From NCBI RefSeq assembly GCF_037482285.1, contig NZ_JBBEYB010000008.1, positions 124,001 through 188,000 of the forward strand: a stretch of 64,000 bases of DNA, written 5' to 3'. The notes beneath the pieces are model-generated. The model saw only the letters and a program-made list of their open reading frames with translations, did not search any database and was not told the DNA's origin. This document shows positions 51,036 to 59,420 of the stretch, piece after piece. This DNA is from Aquabacterium sp029268225 (GTDB taxonomy: Bacteria > Pseudomonadota > Gammaproteobacteria > Burkholderiales > Burkholderiaceae_C). Each line of letters starts with the position of its first letter. Within the stretch, counting starts at the first letter, position 1. A program made the translations under genes and the position numbers.

Positions 51036-52034
51036 TCAGGCCGCCGGGACGAACTGGATGCTCGCCAGCGCGATGCGGTTGCCACCCTTGTCACGGGCGC
51101 TGGACAAGGCACGATCGGCACTGCGCAGCAGCTCGTCAACGATGCCGGCCGTGTGCGGGAAGCTCGACACGCCCATCGACACAGTGAACGGGATCTGCTG
51201 ACCGTTGAAGGGCACGATGTGCTCGGCACACTGACGGCGCAACTGCTCCATGCGGGCATGCGCTGTGGCCAGACCAATGCCCGACAGCAAGACGACAAAA
51301 CGGTCGCCGCCCAGGCGGCACGGCGAATCCATCGCACGGGTGTTGGCACGCAGCAGACGCCCCAGCGATTCGACCACGCGCTCGCAGGCTTCTACGCCAT
51401 GCAGACGCCGGATCTCGTCCATGTTGTCGATCGCCATCGCCACCAGCGCGAATTCACGCTGCTCGCGGCTGGACAGATCGGCTTCGCGCCGCAACTGCTC
51501 ATCGAAATGGACCCTGTGGTAGAGACCCGAGGCCGCGTCACGCACCTGATTGTCTTCCATGTCGCGGCGCAAGGCATCGTTGGCCTTTTGCTGCTGCTCC
51601 AGTTGCGCCAGCGCCTGGGCAATCTGAGCCTCACGCTGGTGCACATCGGTGATGTCCTGCCAGACAGACAGCAAATGGGGATCGCTGCGCCCGTCCAGCG
51701 CCACCTGCTGGCGCCAGACCCGGAAATCGCGACGCGTCCCGCGCAGCTCCATGCGGTGCTCGGAGCGCAGGCCATTGGGCATGGAGGTGGCCTGCACGTC
51801 GGCCGCGCGCAAGGCCACAGCCTGTGTGGCGTCGAAGATGTCGGCGTCCTGTGCGCCTTCGAGCTGGTCGTCTCCGGCGTGCAGCAGACGCGAGGCAGCC
51901 TCGCTCGCATACACATAGCGCCCCGAATTCAGGTCTTTGACCAGCACGGCCAGCCCGAGTTGATCCAGTGCGCTCAGAACCGCCTGGTGCACGGCACCGC
52001 TGTTCAGGACGACGGAGGCAGGTGAGTCGGACAT
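51036..52034 (-). CDS. PAS-GGDEF protein with degenerate GGDRF motif
   Basis: A 332-residue protein with a PAS-type sensor domain (about 15-130; WQDITDVHQREAQI marks its end), a short coiled coil and a GGDEF-type domain (about 165-325). The signature reads CRLGGDRFVVLL: GGDRF instead of GG(D/E)EF. Glu at that place binds metal, so diguanylate cyclase activity is doubtful; it may be a c-di-GMP or GTP effector. The preceding substrate-binding region (RLHGVEACERVVESLGRLLR) is also drifted. ATG at 52034. No membrane helix is seen. Confidence 0.82.
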   Translation of the reverse strand: MSDSPASVVLNSGAVHQAVLSALDQLGLAVLVKDLNSGRYVYASEAASRLLHAGDDQLEGAQDADIFDATQAVALRAADVQATSMPNGLRSEHRMELRGTRRDFRVWRQQVALDGRSDPHLLSVWQDITDVHQREAQIAQALAQLEQQQKANDALRRDMEDNQVRDAASGLYHRVHFDEQLRREADLSSREQREFALVAMAIDNMDEIRRLHGVEACERVVESLGRLLRANTRAMDSPCRLGGDRFVVLLSGIGLATAHARMEQLRRQCAEHIVPFNGQQIPFTVSMGVSSFPHTAGIVDELLRSADRALSSARDKGGNRIALASIQFVPAA

Positions 52035-52205
52035 GGAAACCTGTGGGATGAAGGGAGGTGGCACAAGGAAGCGCACAGATCGTCCTTCAAATGACGGGCC
52101 GTGGCTGTCCTTCAAACAAGGGATAGGGGACTTTTTACACGACAAATGTGCCCTAATTCACATCGCCGCGCGGCAAAACCGTCACGGCAACGCGACGCCC
52201 CCTCT

Positions 52206-52251
52206 AAAGGAGGTGGGATTGTCCCTGTATCGGACAATGGCCGCCACCTCC
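52206..52251 (+). promoter_or_regulatory. Nested hairpin that can sequester a perfect Shine-Dalgarno
   Basis: AAAGGAGGTG at 52206-52215 is a near-perfect anti-16S match. GGAGGTGG (52209-52216) pairs with CCACCTCC (52244-52251), and directly inside it ATTGTCC (52218-52224) pairs with GGACAAT (52232-52238) around CTGTATC. Fifteen base pairs in two nested arms lie 20-60 bp before the dehydrogenase gene. The rest of the 237-bp gap back to the GGDEF gene shows no clear feature. Confidence 0.6.
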
Positions 52252-52266
52252 GTTGAACAAGTTTGA
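52219..52266 (+). CDS. Possible 15-residue leader peptide
   Basis: A TTG five bases after the perfect GGAGG opens a short frame, MSLYRTMAATSVEQV, that stops at 52266, five bases before the ATG of the dehydrogenase gene, which has no good Shine-Dalgarno of its own. An internal ATG at 52237 is an alternative start. The layout suggests translational coupling. There is no run of one amino acid as in classic attenuators. Whether it is translated is unproven. Confidence 0.35.
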   Translation: MSLYRTMAATSVEQV

Positions 52267-52271
52267 CCACG

Positions 52272-53156
52272 ATGATCAGAATTGCTTTGCTCGGTTGCGG
52301 CCTGATGGGCGCCCCGATGTCTCGCCGTCTGTTGGCAGCCGGCTACCCTTTGACGGTATGGAACCGCACGCGGGCCAAGGCCGAGGCACTGGTCGAGGCC
52401 GGCGCCACCGTTGCCGACACGCCGGCGGCAGCCGTGACACAGGCGGACCTCGTCATCACCATGCTGGAACATGGCGGGGTGGTGGGCGAGGTGCTGTTCA
52501 GCACGGAGTTGGCCAGCGCGGCGCCAGGGCTGCGCCCCGGCACCCTGGTGGTGGACATGAGCTCGATCCTGCCTGAGCAGGCCCAAGACCATGCGCGGCG
52601 CCTGGCCGCCTTGGGCGTGTCGGCACTGGATGCACCGGTGTCGGGGGGCACGCTGGGCGCCGAAGCTGGCACGCTGGCGATCATGGCCGGCGGTGAGGCT
52701 GCTGATTTCGAGCGCGCACGCGAGGTGCTGTCGGTGCTGGGGCGTCCGGTGCATGTGGGGCCGGCGGGCTCGGGCCAGTTGACCAAGCTGGCCAACCAGA
52801 TGATTGTCGGCATCACGATTGGCGCCGTGGCCGAAGCGCTGTTGCTGGCGGAGAAAGGCGGTGCCAACCCGGCCAAGGTGCGCGAGGCCCTACGGGGCGG
52901 GTTTGCCGAAAGTCGCATCCTGGAGGTGCACGGCCAGCGCATGGTCGAGGGTGACTTTGCCAAGCGCGGGTCGTTGGCGATCCAGCTCAAGGACCTTCGC
53001 AATGCGCTGCACACCTCGGCAGGCCTGGGTTTCGATGCCCCCATCACCCAGCACCTGACCGATCTGTACGCCCAGGCGGCCGAACATGGGTTTGCAGACT
53101 TGGATCAGTCCGCCTTGTTCAGGGAGTTGCAACGCCGTCAGAGCGGCCAGGCCTGA
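52272..53156 (+). CDS. 3-hydroxyisobutyrate dehydrogenase family oxidoreductase
   Basis: NAD(P)-dependent beta-hydroxyacid dehydrogenase of 294 residues (GarR, MmsB, GlxR group). Rossmann motif LGCGLMGAPM at 7-16; substrate-binding DAPVSGGTLGAEAGTLAIMAGG; catalytic Lys in GQLTKLANQMIVG. The substrate could be tartronate semialdehyde, 3-hydroxyisobutyrate or succinic semialdehyde. There is no catabolic operon around it. ATG at 52272 chosen over a TTG at 52263. Upstream lies the hairpin and putative leader peptide. Confidence 0.85.
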   Translation: MIRIALLGCGLMGAPMSRRLLAAGYPLTVWNRTRAKAEALVEAGATVADTPAAAVTQADLVITMLEHGGVVGEVLFSTELASAAPGLRPGTLVVDMSSILPEQAQDHARRLAALGVSALDAPVSGGTLGAEAGTLAIMAGGEAADFERAREVLSVLGRPVHVGPAGSGQLTKLANQMIVGITIGAVAEALLLAEKGGANPAKVREALRGGFAESRILEVHGQRMVEGDFAKRGSLAIQLKDLRNALHTSAGLGFDAPITQHLTDLYAQAAEHGFADLDQSALFRELQRRQSGQA

Positions 53157-53163
53157 TCACGCT

Positions 53164-53805
53164 TCAGGCACTGCCGGGCGCATAGCGGCCCATCAGATGG
53201 GCCAACTCGACGGCAGACTGCACTTGCAGTTTCTCGAAGATGTTGGCTCGGTGGAATTCCACCGTCCTGGGGGTGATGCCCAGGTGGTCGGCGATGTTCT
53301 TGTTGTAGTGCCCTTGCAGCAACTCGTTGAGCACCTCGCGCTCACGCTGGCTGAGGGCCGCCAAGGCCTGCTGGAAACGCAAGCGCTGCTGCGACTCGGT
53401 CTGTAGCACCAAGGCTTCGCGGCAAGCCGCCTCGACCTTGTCGACCAGCTGATTGTCCTGAAAGGGCTTTTCCAGGAAGTCCCAGGCGCCATTCTTGACC
53501 GCGGCCACCGCCATGCTGAGGTCGCCGTGCCCGGTCAGGAAGAGGATGGGCCAGGGCCATCCTTGGGCTTTGAGCTGCTCGAACGTGGCCAACCCGGAGA
53601 GAGGCTCCATCCGGATGTCGAGCAACATGACCCCGCACGCCCATGTGTCGCTGCCTGGGCGCAAGTCAGCCAGAAACTGCTCGCCACCCGACCAGCAACG
53701 GGTACGCAGGCCCCGGGAATCGAGCAGCCACGCCAAGCCGTCGCGGAAATCCGCGTCGTCGTCGACGATGTGCACGAGAGGGGTCAGGGGTTCAGAGGCA
53801 GCCAC
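53164..53805 (-). CDS. dctR: Response regulator DctR (FixJ/NarL type)
   Basis: Two-component regulator of 213 residues. Receiver: VHIVDDDADF acidic pocket, phosphorylated Asp in VMLLDIRME, conserved Thr in LFLTGHGD and Lys in FLEKPF. Output: LuxR-type helix-turn-helix with LSQREREVLNELLQG and ITPRTVEFHRANIFEKL. A GTG start overlaps the end of dctS by 22 bp. With DctS it should activate dctA, and perhaps the binding-protein gene, in response to C4-dicarboxylates; assignment rests on the neighbourhood. Confidence 0.85.
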   Translation of the reverse strand: MAASEPLTPLVHIVDDDADFRDGLAWLLDSRGLRTRCWSGGEQFLADLRPGSDTWACGVMLLDIRMEPLSGLATFEQLKAQGWPWPILFLTGHGDLSMAVAAVKNGAWDFLEKPFQDNQLVDKVEAACREALVLQTESQQRLRFQQALAALSQREREVLNELLQGHYNKNIADHLGITPRTVEFHRANIFEKLQVQSAVELAHLMGRYAPGSA

Positions 53806-55784
53806 AGGGTGAATTGTGCCCCGTGCAGCTCATCGCTGCGCGCCACATCGATGCGACCGCGATGGGCTTCGATGATGGAGCGACAGATGGACAGGCCCAT
53901 GCCCATGCCGCCATCCTTGCCAGAGGCAAAGGCATCGAAGATGGTATGAACCTGCTCTTCGGGCACACCGGGGCCGTTGTCGGCCACCTGGATGCCGACC
54001 ATGCCCTCGGCGTGTCGCAGGCGCACCTCGACCCGAGGGCTCTCCTCTGTGGTCTTTCGGGCCCATTCGGTGGCGTTGAGCACGACGTTGTGCAGGGCAT
54101 GTTCAAGCAGCAGCGCGTCGGCCGGCACGCTCAGCGCGTCGTCCTCGTCGGTGACGTGCCATTGCAGGCGCAGCCCCTCTGGCACGGGCAGCTGCCCGAC
54201 CACCCGGCCCACAAAGGGGACCAGGGCCAATGGCTGGCGGTTCATGTCCTGGCGGCGGGCAAACGCGTTGACCCGCTGGATGACCCGACCCGCCTTGTCG
54301 GCGATTCGGGCCATGCGTTCGACCACAGGGCGCACTTCGTCCAAGGTGATGCTTTGCTGTTGGACGCGGTTGAGCAAGCCGTTGGCGAAGCTGCTGAGCG
54401 CCCCAAGTGGCTGGTTGAGTTCGTGGGCCAGGGTGGAAGCGACCTCGCCCACCGCAATGAGGCGCCCGGAGGCTTCCAGCATCTCCTGCTGACGGGCAGC
54501 TCGCCGCTCGATGCGTTTGCGCTCGGTGAGGTCGAGGGCCGAATCCATCCACCCCACCACGGTGCCGTCAGGCAGGCTGAGGGGGGCCGCGTGCACGATC
54601 ACGTCGAGCAGATGGCCATCGCGGTGGCGCCATTGCATTTCGACACCGATCTGCTGGGCGGTGGCGTCGGCCAGATGAGCCTTCAACTGAGCCACTTCGC
54701 CCCCCGGCTCGCCCGGCCAGTAGGGCATGAGACCGGTGGTGTGGAGCAAGTCCTCAGCTTGCCAGCCGACCAGGCGACAAAATGCCTGGTTGACATAGAG
54801 CAGGCGGCCTTGTGTGTCCCAGGCACGCAAGCCGAGCATGACGGCTTGCTCCATCGCCTGGCGCAGCACGCGCTGTGTTTGGAGTTGCGCTTCCGCGCGC
54901 TGGCGACGGGCGGTGTCCCGCCAAAGCGCATAGAGGGCGGCCACCATGGCGAGCAGGCAGAGCAAGGCCACGCCAAAGAACAGGCGAGGGGCAAGCGCGA
55001 CCTGCGGCACGAGAGCACGCACATCCAGGCTGAGCTGGATGCCCGGCAGGTGAATGGGAACGCTCGTGGCCCCGTCATCGCTGCGGGGGCTCGAGGTATT
55101 GGCGCCCCACTCGGGGTGAAGCTGAATGTCGTGATCCTGCGCGAACCAGGGCGGGATGATGCTGGCCAAGGCCTGTTCGAACTGGACCGCAGCGACATGG
55201 TCCCCCACGAAGCGGCCCTGGTCAAACTGCGGCACGGCCACCCAGAGGGTGTGGCGCCCTCGTGCGCCGTTCTGCGGCAAGGGGCCTGCGTAGGCCGGTC
55301 GCTGGAGCGCATCGGTGGTTGCCAGCATGGCACGCAAGGCCTGGGCGGCCTCCGGGTCGCGCGCCGCGTCCCGCATCTCGGCGGGCCAGTGGGCCACATC
55401 GGCTTGGCGTGCGGCGGGCATCCAGGCATGGAACAGGATCACCCCGGCGGTGCGCCAGAGTTGGCCGGCCTTCAGCACGGCGGGGTCGGCCTGCGAGTTG
55501 GCGGCTTCGCTGCCCTGCTGTGACTGGCGCGCCCGGGCCATGAGGTCCCCCTCCAGACGCCGAAAGTGAAAGCGCAAGGTCTGATCGAGCCATTGGGCAT
55601 CGGCCACCCGGCGTCGGTTGGCGTCTTCGGCCTCGACCGAGCGCAGAAACAGCGCCAGACCGGCGATGGAGACCGCCACCAGCAACAGCATGCCTCCCAG
55701 CCAGATCATGGCGCGACGATTCCACGCCGAAGACGAAGCAGGCTCCAGCTCCAACAGGGTGAAATCGACAGCGGGCGCAGGCAT
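53784..55784 (-). CDS. dctS: Sensor histidine kinase DctS
   Basis: A 666-residue membrane kinase. TM1 at about 27-48, a periplasmic sensor region of about 250 residues, TM2 around LFFGVALLCLLAMVAALYAL, then a PAS domain (about 330-440, YVNQAFCRLVGW), the dimerisation box with phospho-His in STLAHELNQPLGAL and a HATPase domain with N and G boxes (VVLNATEWA, VADNGPGVPEEQ, GMGMGLSICRSI). This matches DctS of C4-dicarboxylate systems. It is divergent from the binding-protein gene with only 35 bp between the start codons. Confidence 0.87.
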   Translation of the reverse strand: MPAPAVDFTLLELEPASSSAWNRRAMIWLGGMLLLVAVSIAGLALFLRSVEAEDANRRRVADAQWLDQTLRFHFRRLEGDLMARARQSQQGSEAANSQADPAVLKAGQLWRTAGVILFHAWMPAARQADVAHWPAEMRDAARDPEAAQALRAMLATTDALQRPAYAGPLPQNGARGRHTLWVAVPQFDQGRFVGDHVAAVQFEQALASIIPPWFAQDHDIQLHPEWGANTSSPRSDDGATSVPIHLPGIQLSLDVRALVPQVALAPRLFFGVALLCLLAMVAALYALWRDTARRQRAEAQLQTQRVLRQAMEQAVMLGLRAWDTQGRLLYVNQAFCRLVGWQAEDLLHTTGLMPYWPGEPGGEVAQLKAHLADATAQQIGVEMQWRHRDGHLLDVIVHAAPLSLPDGTVVGWMDSALDLTERKRIERRAARQQEMLEASGRLIAVGEVASTLAHELNQPLGALSSFANGLLNRVQQQSITLDEVRPVVERMARIADKAGRVIQRVNAFARRQDMNRQPLALVPFVGRVVGQLPVPEGLRLQWHVTDEDDALSVPADALLLEHALHNVVLNATEWARKTTEESPRVEVRLRHAEGMVGIQVADNGPGVPEEQVHTIFDAFASGKDGGMGMGLSICRSIIEAHRGRIDVARSDELHGAQFTLWLPLNP

Positions 55785-55819
55785 GGGTGAGGCAGGGGGT
55801 TTTGGTTAGGATAGCCGAC

Positions 55820-56917
55820 ATGCGTGCGCTCCCCTTCCCTTTGAGGACTCTTGCTCGGCTTGGCCGCCGGAGAGCCGGCGAGCGTGCGACCGAGGCACGT
55901 GCACTGCGCCAGTGGGTGAGCGGCTTGTGGCTGTGTGCCGGGATGGTGCTCGGACTGTCCGCCGAGCAGGCCCGGGCCGCGACGACGCCCGAGAAGGTGG
56001 TGAGGTTGTCGCACGTGGTCGCGCCAGAGACCCCCAAGGGACGCATGGCCACCCGCTTCCAGGAGCTGGTGGCACAGGCCTCAGGTGGTCGCATCCGTGT
56101 TGAGGTCTATCCGGACTCGCAGCTATACGGTGACGATGACGAGATGGAAGCGTTGCAATTGGGAGCGGTGGAAATTCTGGCGCCGTCGCTGTCCAAATTT
56201 GGCGCAGCCGGGGTGCCTGAGTTCGATGTGTTTGACCTGCCCTTTCTGTTTGACACGCTGTCGCAGGTGCGTTGCGTGACTCAGGGGCCGATTGGTCAGC
56301 GCTTGCTCGACAGCCTGGCACGCCAGCAGATGGTGGGGCTGGGGTTTCTGGACAATGGTTTCAAGCAGATGAGTGCCCAGCGCCCGCTGCGGGAGGTGGC
56401 CGATTTCCGGGGCTTGCGGCTGCGCATCCAGTCGTCACGGGTGCTGGCCGCACAGATGAAGGCACTGGGCGCGCATCCGGTGGTGCTACCGTTTGGCGAG
56501 ACACGGCGAGCCTTGGCCGAGGGGGTGGTCGACGGTGCCGAGAATCCCTTGTCGAATTTCCTGACGCAGGGACTGGCTCCGGTGCAGCGCGTGATCACGC
56601 TGACCGACCATGGCTATCTGGGCTATGCGGTGGTGACCAACCCGCGCTTTTGGGCACGGCTGGAGCCCGCTGACCGCGCTTTGCTGCAACGCGCCCTGCA
56701 ACAAGCCCTGGCCGAGGGCAATGCGCAGGCGGCCGCACTCAATGCGCAGGCGCTGGCCACACTGAAGGAGACGGCCGGCGTGCGGGTGGTGAGCCTGAGT
56801 GCGACCCAACGGGTCGCCTTGCGGCGGGCGGTGCAGCCGGTGCAAGCCGATTTCGCACGGCGCGTGGGGGCACCTTTATTGCGCGATGTGACAAATCAGT
56901 GCCTTCAACCCCGTTAA
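55820..56917 (+). CDS. dctP: TRAP-type C4-dicarboxylate binding protein (DctP family), orphan
   Basis: Periplasmic substrate-binding protein of the DctP family, 365 residues from the ATG at 55820. A long N-region precedes a signal-peptide hydrophobic core (LWLCAGMVLGLSAEQARA); a GTG at 55916 would give a conventional signal peptide and may be the real start. The mature protein has VEVYPDSQLYGDDDEMEALQLG, DLPFLF and GLRLRIQSS, whose Arg binds the substrate carboxylate. No dctQ or dctM membrane genes are near; instead dctA follows and dctS precedes, suggesting a role in sensing. Confidence 0.85.
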   Translation: MRALPFPLRTLARLGRRRAGERATEARALRQWVSGLWLCAGMVLGLSAEQARAATTPEKVVRLSHVVAPETPKGRMATRFQELVAQASGGRIRVEVYPDSQLYGDDDEMEALQLGAVEILAPSLSKFGAAGVPEFDVFDLPFLFDTLSQVRCVTQGPIGQRLLDSLARQQMVGLGFLDNGFKQMSAQRPLREVADFRGLRLRIQSSRVLAAQMKALGAHPVVLPFGETRRALAEGVVDGAENPLSNFLTQGLAPVQRVITLTDHGYLGYAVVTNPRFWARLEPADRALLQRALQQALAEGNAQAAALNAQALATLKETAGVRVVSLSATQRVALRRAVQPVQADFARRVGAPLLRDVTNQCLQPR

Positions 56918-56927
56918 GGGTATACCC
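56918..56927. promoter_or_regulatory. Palindrome in the dctP-dctA gap, candidate DctR site
   Basis: GGGTATACCC is a perfect 10-bp palindrome just after the dctP stop, flanked by TTCAAC (56904-56909) and GTTGAA (56932-56937), themselves an inverted repeat. The 150-bp gap before dctA is the obvious place for DctR control. No clear -35/-10 pair is visible. Confidence 0.35.
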
Positions 56928-57067
56928 GCCTGTTGAACGCCACAGTTGGCGCATGCGGGGGGGCTGGGTATCGTTCGCGCCATTCCGCCCCCAGGGTTGA
57001 ATGGCACGCGCCGAAGGACTGTGTGCGATCCCCTGGGCACCTTCCCTTCCCACCCAAGGCCAGCGCC

Positions 57068-58414
57068 ATGTCACAGACCTCCGCACGCAAGCCGCTCTAC
57101 AAATCCCTCTATGTCCAAGTGCTGATCGCCGTTGTGATCGGCGTGATGCTGGGCCACTTCGCACCGGAAGTCGGCGCCAAGATGAAGCCCCTGGGCGATG
57201 GGTTCATCAAGCTGATCAAAATGATCATCGCACCGATCATTTTCTGTACCGTGGTGGTGGGCATCGCGGGCATGGAGGACATGAAACGCGTGGGCAAGAC
57301 CGGTGGCCTGGCCCTGCTGTACTTCGAGGTGGTGTCGACCATTGCCCTGGTCATCGGTCTGGTGGTGGTGAACGTGCTGCAACCGGGTTCGGGCATGCAC
57401 GTGGATCCGAACACGCTGGACACCAAGGGCATCGCCGCCTACACGGAACCCGGCAAGATGCAGGGCACGGTGGATTTCCTGCTGCACGTGATCCCGACGT
57501 CGGTGGTGGACGCCTTTGCCAAGGGTGAGATCCTGCAGGTGCTGCTGTTCTCGGTGCTGTTCGGCTTTGCGCTGCACAAGTTCGGTGGCCGCGGCACCAT
57601 GGTGTTCGACTTCATCGAGAAGTTCTCTCATGTGTTGTTCGACATCGTCGGCATCATCATGAAGGTGGCTCCGATCGGTGCCTTTGGCGCGATGGCTTTC
57701 ACCATCGGCAAGTACGGCGTCGATTCGCTGTTCTCGCTGGGCAAGTTGATGGGCGCGTTCTACATGACCTGCCTGCTGTTCATCTTCGTTGTGCTGGGTC
57801 TGATCACCCGCCTGCATGGCTTCAGCATCGTCAAGTTCATCCGCTACATCAAGGAAGAGCTGCTCGTGGTGTTGGGCACCTCGTCGTCGGAATCGGTGCT
57901 GCCGCGCATGATGGAGAAGATGGAAAACCTGGGCGCCCGCAAGTCGGTGGTGGGCCTGGTGATTCCCACGGGTTACTCCTTCAACCTTGACGGCACCTCG
58001 ATCTACCTCACGATGGCGGCTGTCTTCATCTCGCAAGCAACCGACACGCCGATGACGCTGACACAGCAGCTGACTTTGCTGGCCGTGCTGTTGCTGACTT
58101 CGAAGGGCGCAGCCGGCATCACGGGCAGTGGTTTCATCGTGCTGGCGGCCACCTTGTCGGCGGTGGGTCATGTGCCGGTGGCAGGCTTGGCCTTGATCCT
58201 GGGCATTGACCGTTTCATGTCGGAAGCCCGCGCCCTGACCAACCTGGTGGGCAACGGTGTGGCGACCCTGGTGGTGGCCAAGTGGACCGGAGATCTGGAC
58301 GTGGACAAGCTCAACCATGGCTTGAACAACCCTTCCGCAGAAGAGGCCGACGAGCCCGAGCTCATCCTGGACCAACAGGTTGCCCACATGGCCGTGACGC
58401 CCCAGAAGGGCTGA
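57068..58414 (+). CDS. dctA: C4-dicarboxylate:cation symporter DctA
   Basis: Inner-membrane carrier of 448 residues importing succinate, fumarate and malate with protons or sodium. Starts MSQTSARKPLYKSLYVQVLIA. Family signatures: GDGFIKLIKMIIAPIIFCTVV, SSSESVLPRMM (re-entrant loop 1), PTGYSFNLDGTSIY and the second loop SKGAAGITGSGFI. ATG at 57068; the longer open frame upstream is noncoding. A strong terminator follows. Confidence 0.96.
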   Translation: MSQTSARKPLYKSLYVQVLIAVVIGVMLGHFAPEVGAKMKPLGDGFIKLIKMIIAPIIFCTVVVGIAGMEDMKRVGKTGGLALLYFEVVSTIALVIGLVVVNVLQPGSGMHVDPNTLDTKGIAAYTEPGKMQGTVDFLLHVIPTSVVDAFAKGEILQVLLFSVLFGFALHKFGGRGTMVFDFIEKFSHVLFDIVGIIMKVAPIGAFGAMAFTIGKYGVDSLFSLGKLMGAFYMTCLLFIFVVLGLITRLHGFSIVKFIRYIKEELLVVLGTSSSESVLPRMMEKMENLGARKSVVGLVIPTGYSFNLDGTSIYLTMAAVFISQATDTPMTLTQQLTLLAVLLLTSKGAAGITGSGFIVLAATLSAVGHVPVAGLALILGIDRFMSEARALTNLVGNGVATLVVAKWTGDLDVDKLNHGLNNPSAEEADEPELILDQQVAHMAVTPQKG

Positions 58415-58433
58415 TCCTCGCGATGTGACACGG

Positions 58434-58464
58434 AGCCGCCCCTACCGGGCGGCTTTCTCGTTTC
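58434..58464 (+). terminator. Rho-independent terminator of dctA
   Basis: AGCCGCCC (58434-58441) and GGGCGGCT (58447-58454) form a perfect 8-bp stem with a CTACC loop, followed by TTCTCGTTTC. The remaining 143 bp before hypB contain a 13-bp palindrome CGGCACGGTGCCG (58512-58524) but no recognisable promoter. Confidence 0.8.
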
Positions 58465-58607
58465 TGGGTAGGCCGCACCAGTCACACGCGGCGGATGAGG
58501 TTGCGCCGACACGGCACGGTGCCGAGCGGCCAGAAGCGGCGGTTGCCCCAGAGCCTGCGCCAGCTGCGATACTGCCGTCCACTGCTTTGTGATATTCGGA
58601 CGGAACG

Positions 58608-59420
58608 ATGTGCACCATTTGCGGATGTGAATCGGCGCAGGCCCATGCGCCTCATGCCCACGGTCATGCTCACACCCACGAGCATGGGCACGAACATGGG
58701 CATGCAGACACCCACGCACACGCCCACGATGCAGCCGCAGGCCACACGCATGGCGACATGCACACCCGCGTGCTGCAACTGGAGCAGGACATCCTGGCTG
58801 GCAACCAGCACATGGCCGACCACGTGCGTGCGCACCTGGCCAGCCAGCACACCCTGGCCTTGAACCTGGTGTCCAGTCCTGGCTCGGGCAAGACCACACT
58901 GCTGGTCGAAACCGTGGCGCGCCTGAAGGCACAGCAGCGCCCGGTGGCCGTGATCGAAGGTGACCAGCAGACCAGCTTCGATGCCGAGCGCATCCGCGCC
59001 ACCGGCGTGCAGGCCGTGCAGATCAACACCGGCAAGGGCTGCCATCTGGACGCGCGCATGGTGCACGATGCCCTGCACGATCTGCCTACCCTGCCGCATG
59101 GGGTGCTGATGATCGAGAACGTGGGCAATCTGGTCTGCCCGGCCGGTTTTGACCTGGGCGAACGCGCCAAGGTGCTGGTGTTCTCGGTGACCGAGGGTGA
59201 AGACAAGCCGCTGAAGTACCCGGACATGTTCCAGGCCGCTGGCCTGATCCTGCTGCACAAGTGCGACCTGTTGCCACATGTGCGCTTCGACGTGGCGCGG
59301 GCGCTGGACTTTGTCCGCCAGGTGAACCCGGACGCCCCGGTGATCCAACTGTCGAGCACCACCGGCGAAGGGTTTGACGCATGGATGGCCTGGATCGACG
59401 CACAGTGCGCCGCCGCCTGA
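58608..59420 (+). CDS. hypB: Hydrogenase nickel incorporation protein HypB
   Basis: GTPase that inserts nickel into [NiFe] hydrogenase, 270 residues. The N-terminus MCTICGC gives the CxxCGC high-affinity nickel site, followed by a His-rich stretch with 16 His between residues 13 and 52, which stores metal. G domain: SSPGSGKTT (P-loop), EGDQQTSFDAERI, ENVGNLVCPAGFDLGE (metal-binding Cys and switch region) and HKCDLL. No hypA precedes it. The end overlaps hypF by 40 bp. Confidence 0.96.
   Translation: MCTICGCESAQAHAPHAHGHAHTHEHGHEHGHADTHAHAHDAAAGHTHGDMHTRVLQLEQDILAGNQHMADHVRAHLASQHTLALNLVSSPGSGKTTLLVETVARLKAQQRPVAVIEGDQQTSFDAERIRATGVQAVQINTGKGCHLDARMVHDALHDLPTLPHGVLMIENVGNLVCPAGFDLGERAKVLVFSVTEGEDKPLKYPDMFQAAGLILLHKCDLLPHVRFDVARALDFVRQVNPDAPVIQLSSTTGEGFDAWMAWIDAQCAAA

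Noticed and set aside
58512..58527. Possible sigma-54 promoter before hypB
   Set aside because: CGGCACGGTGCCGAGC resembles the -24 box, but the GC element falls 11 rather than 10 bases after GG and the -12 box is otherwise absent; the palindrome alone is not enough.
58646..58763. Short GCACAC/GCATGC-like repeats suggesting a tandem array or CRISPR
   Set aside because: They are the codons of the His-rich metal-binding stretch of HypB; repeat units vary and there are no spacers.
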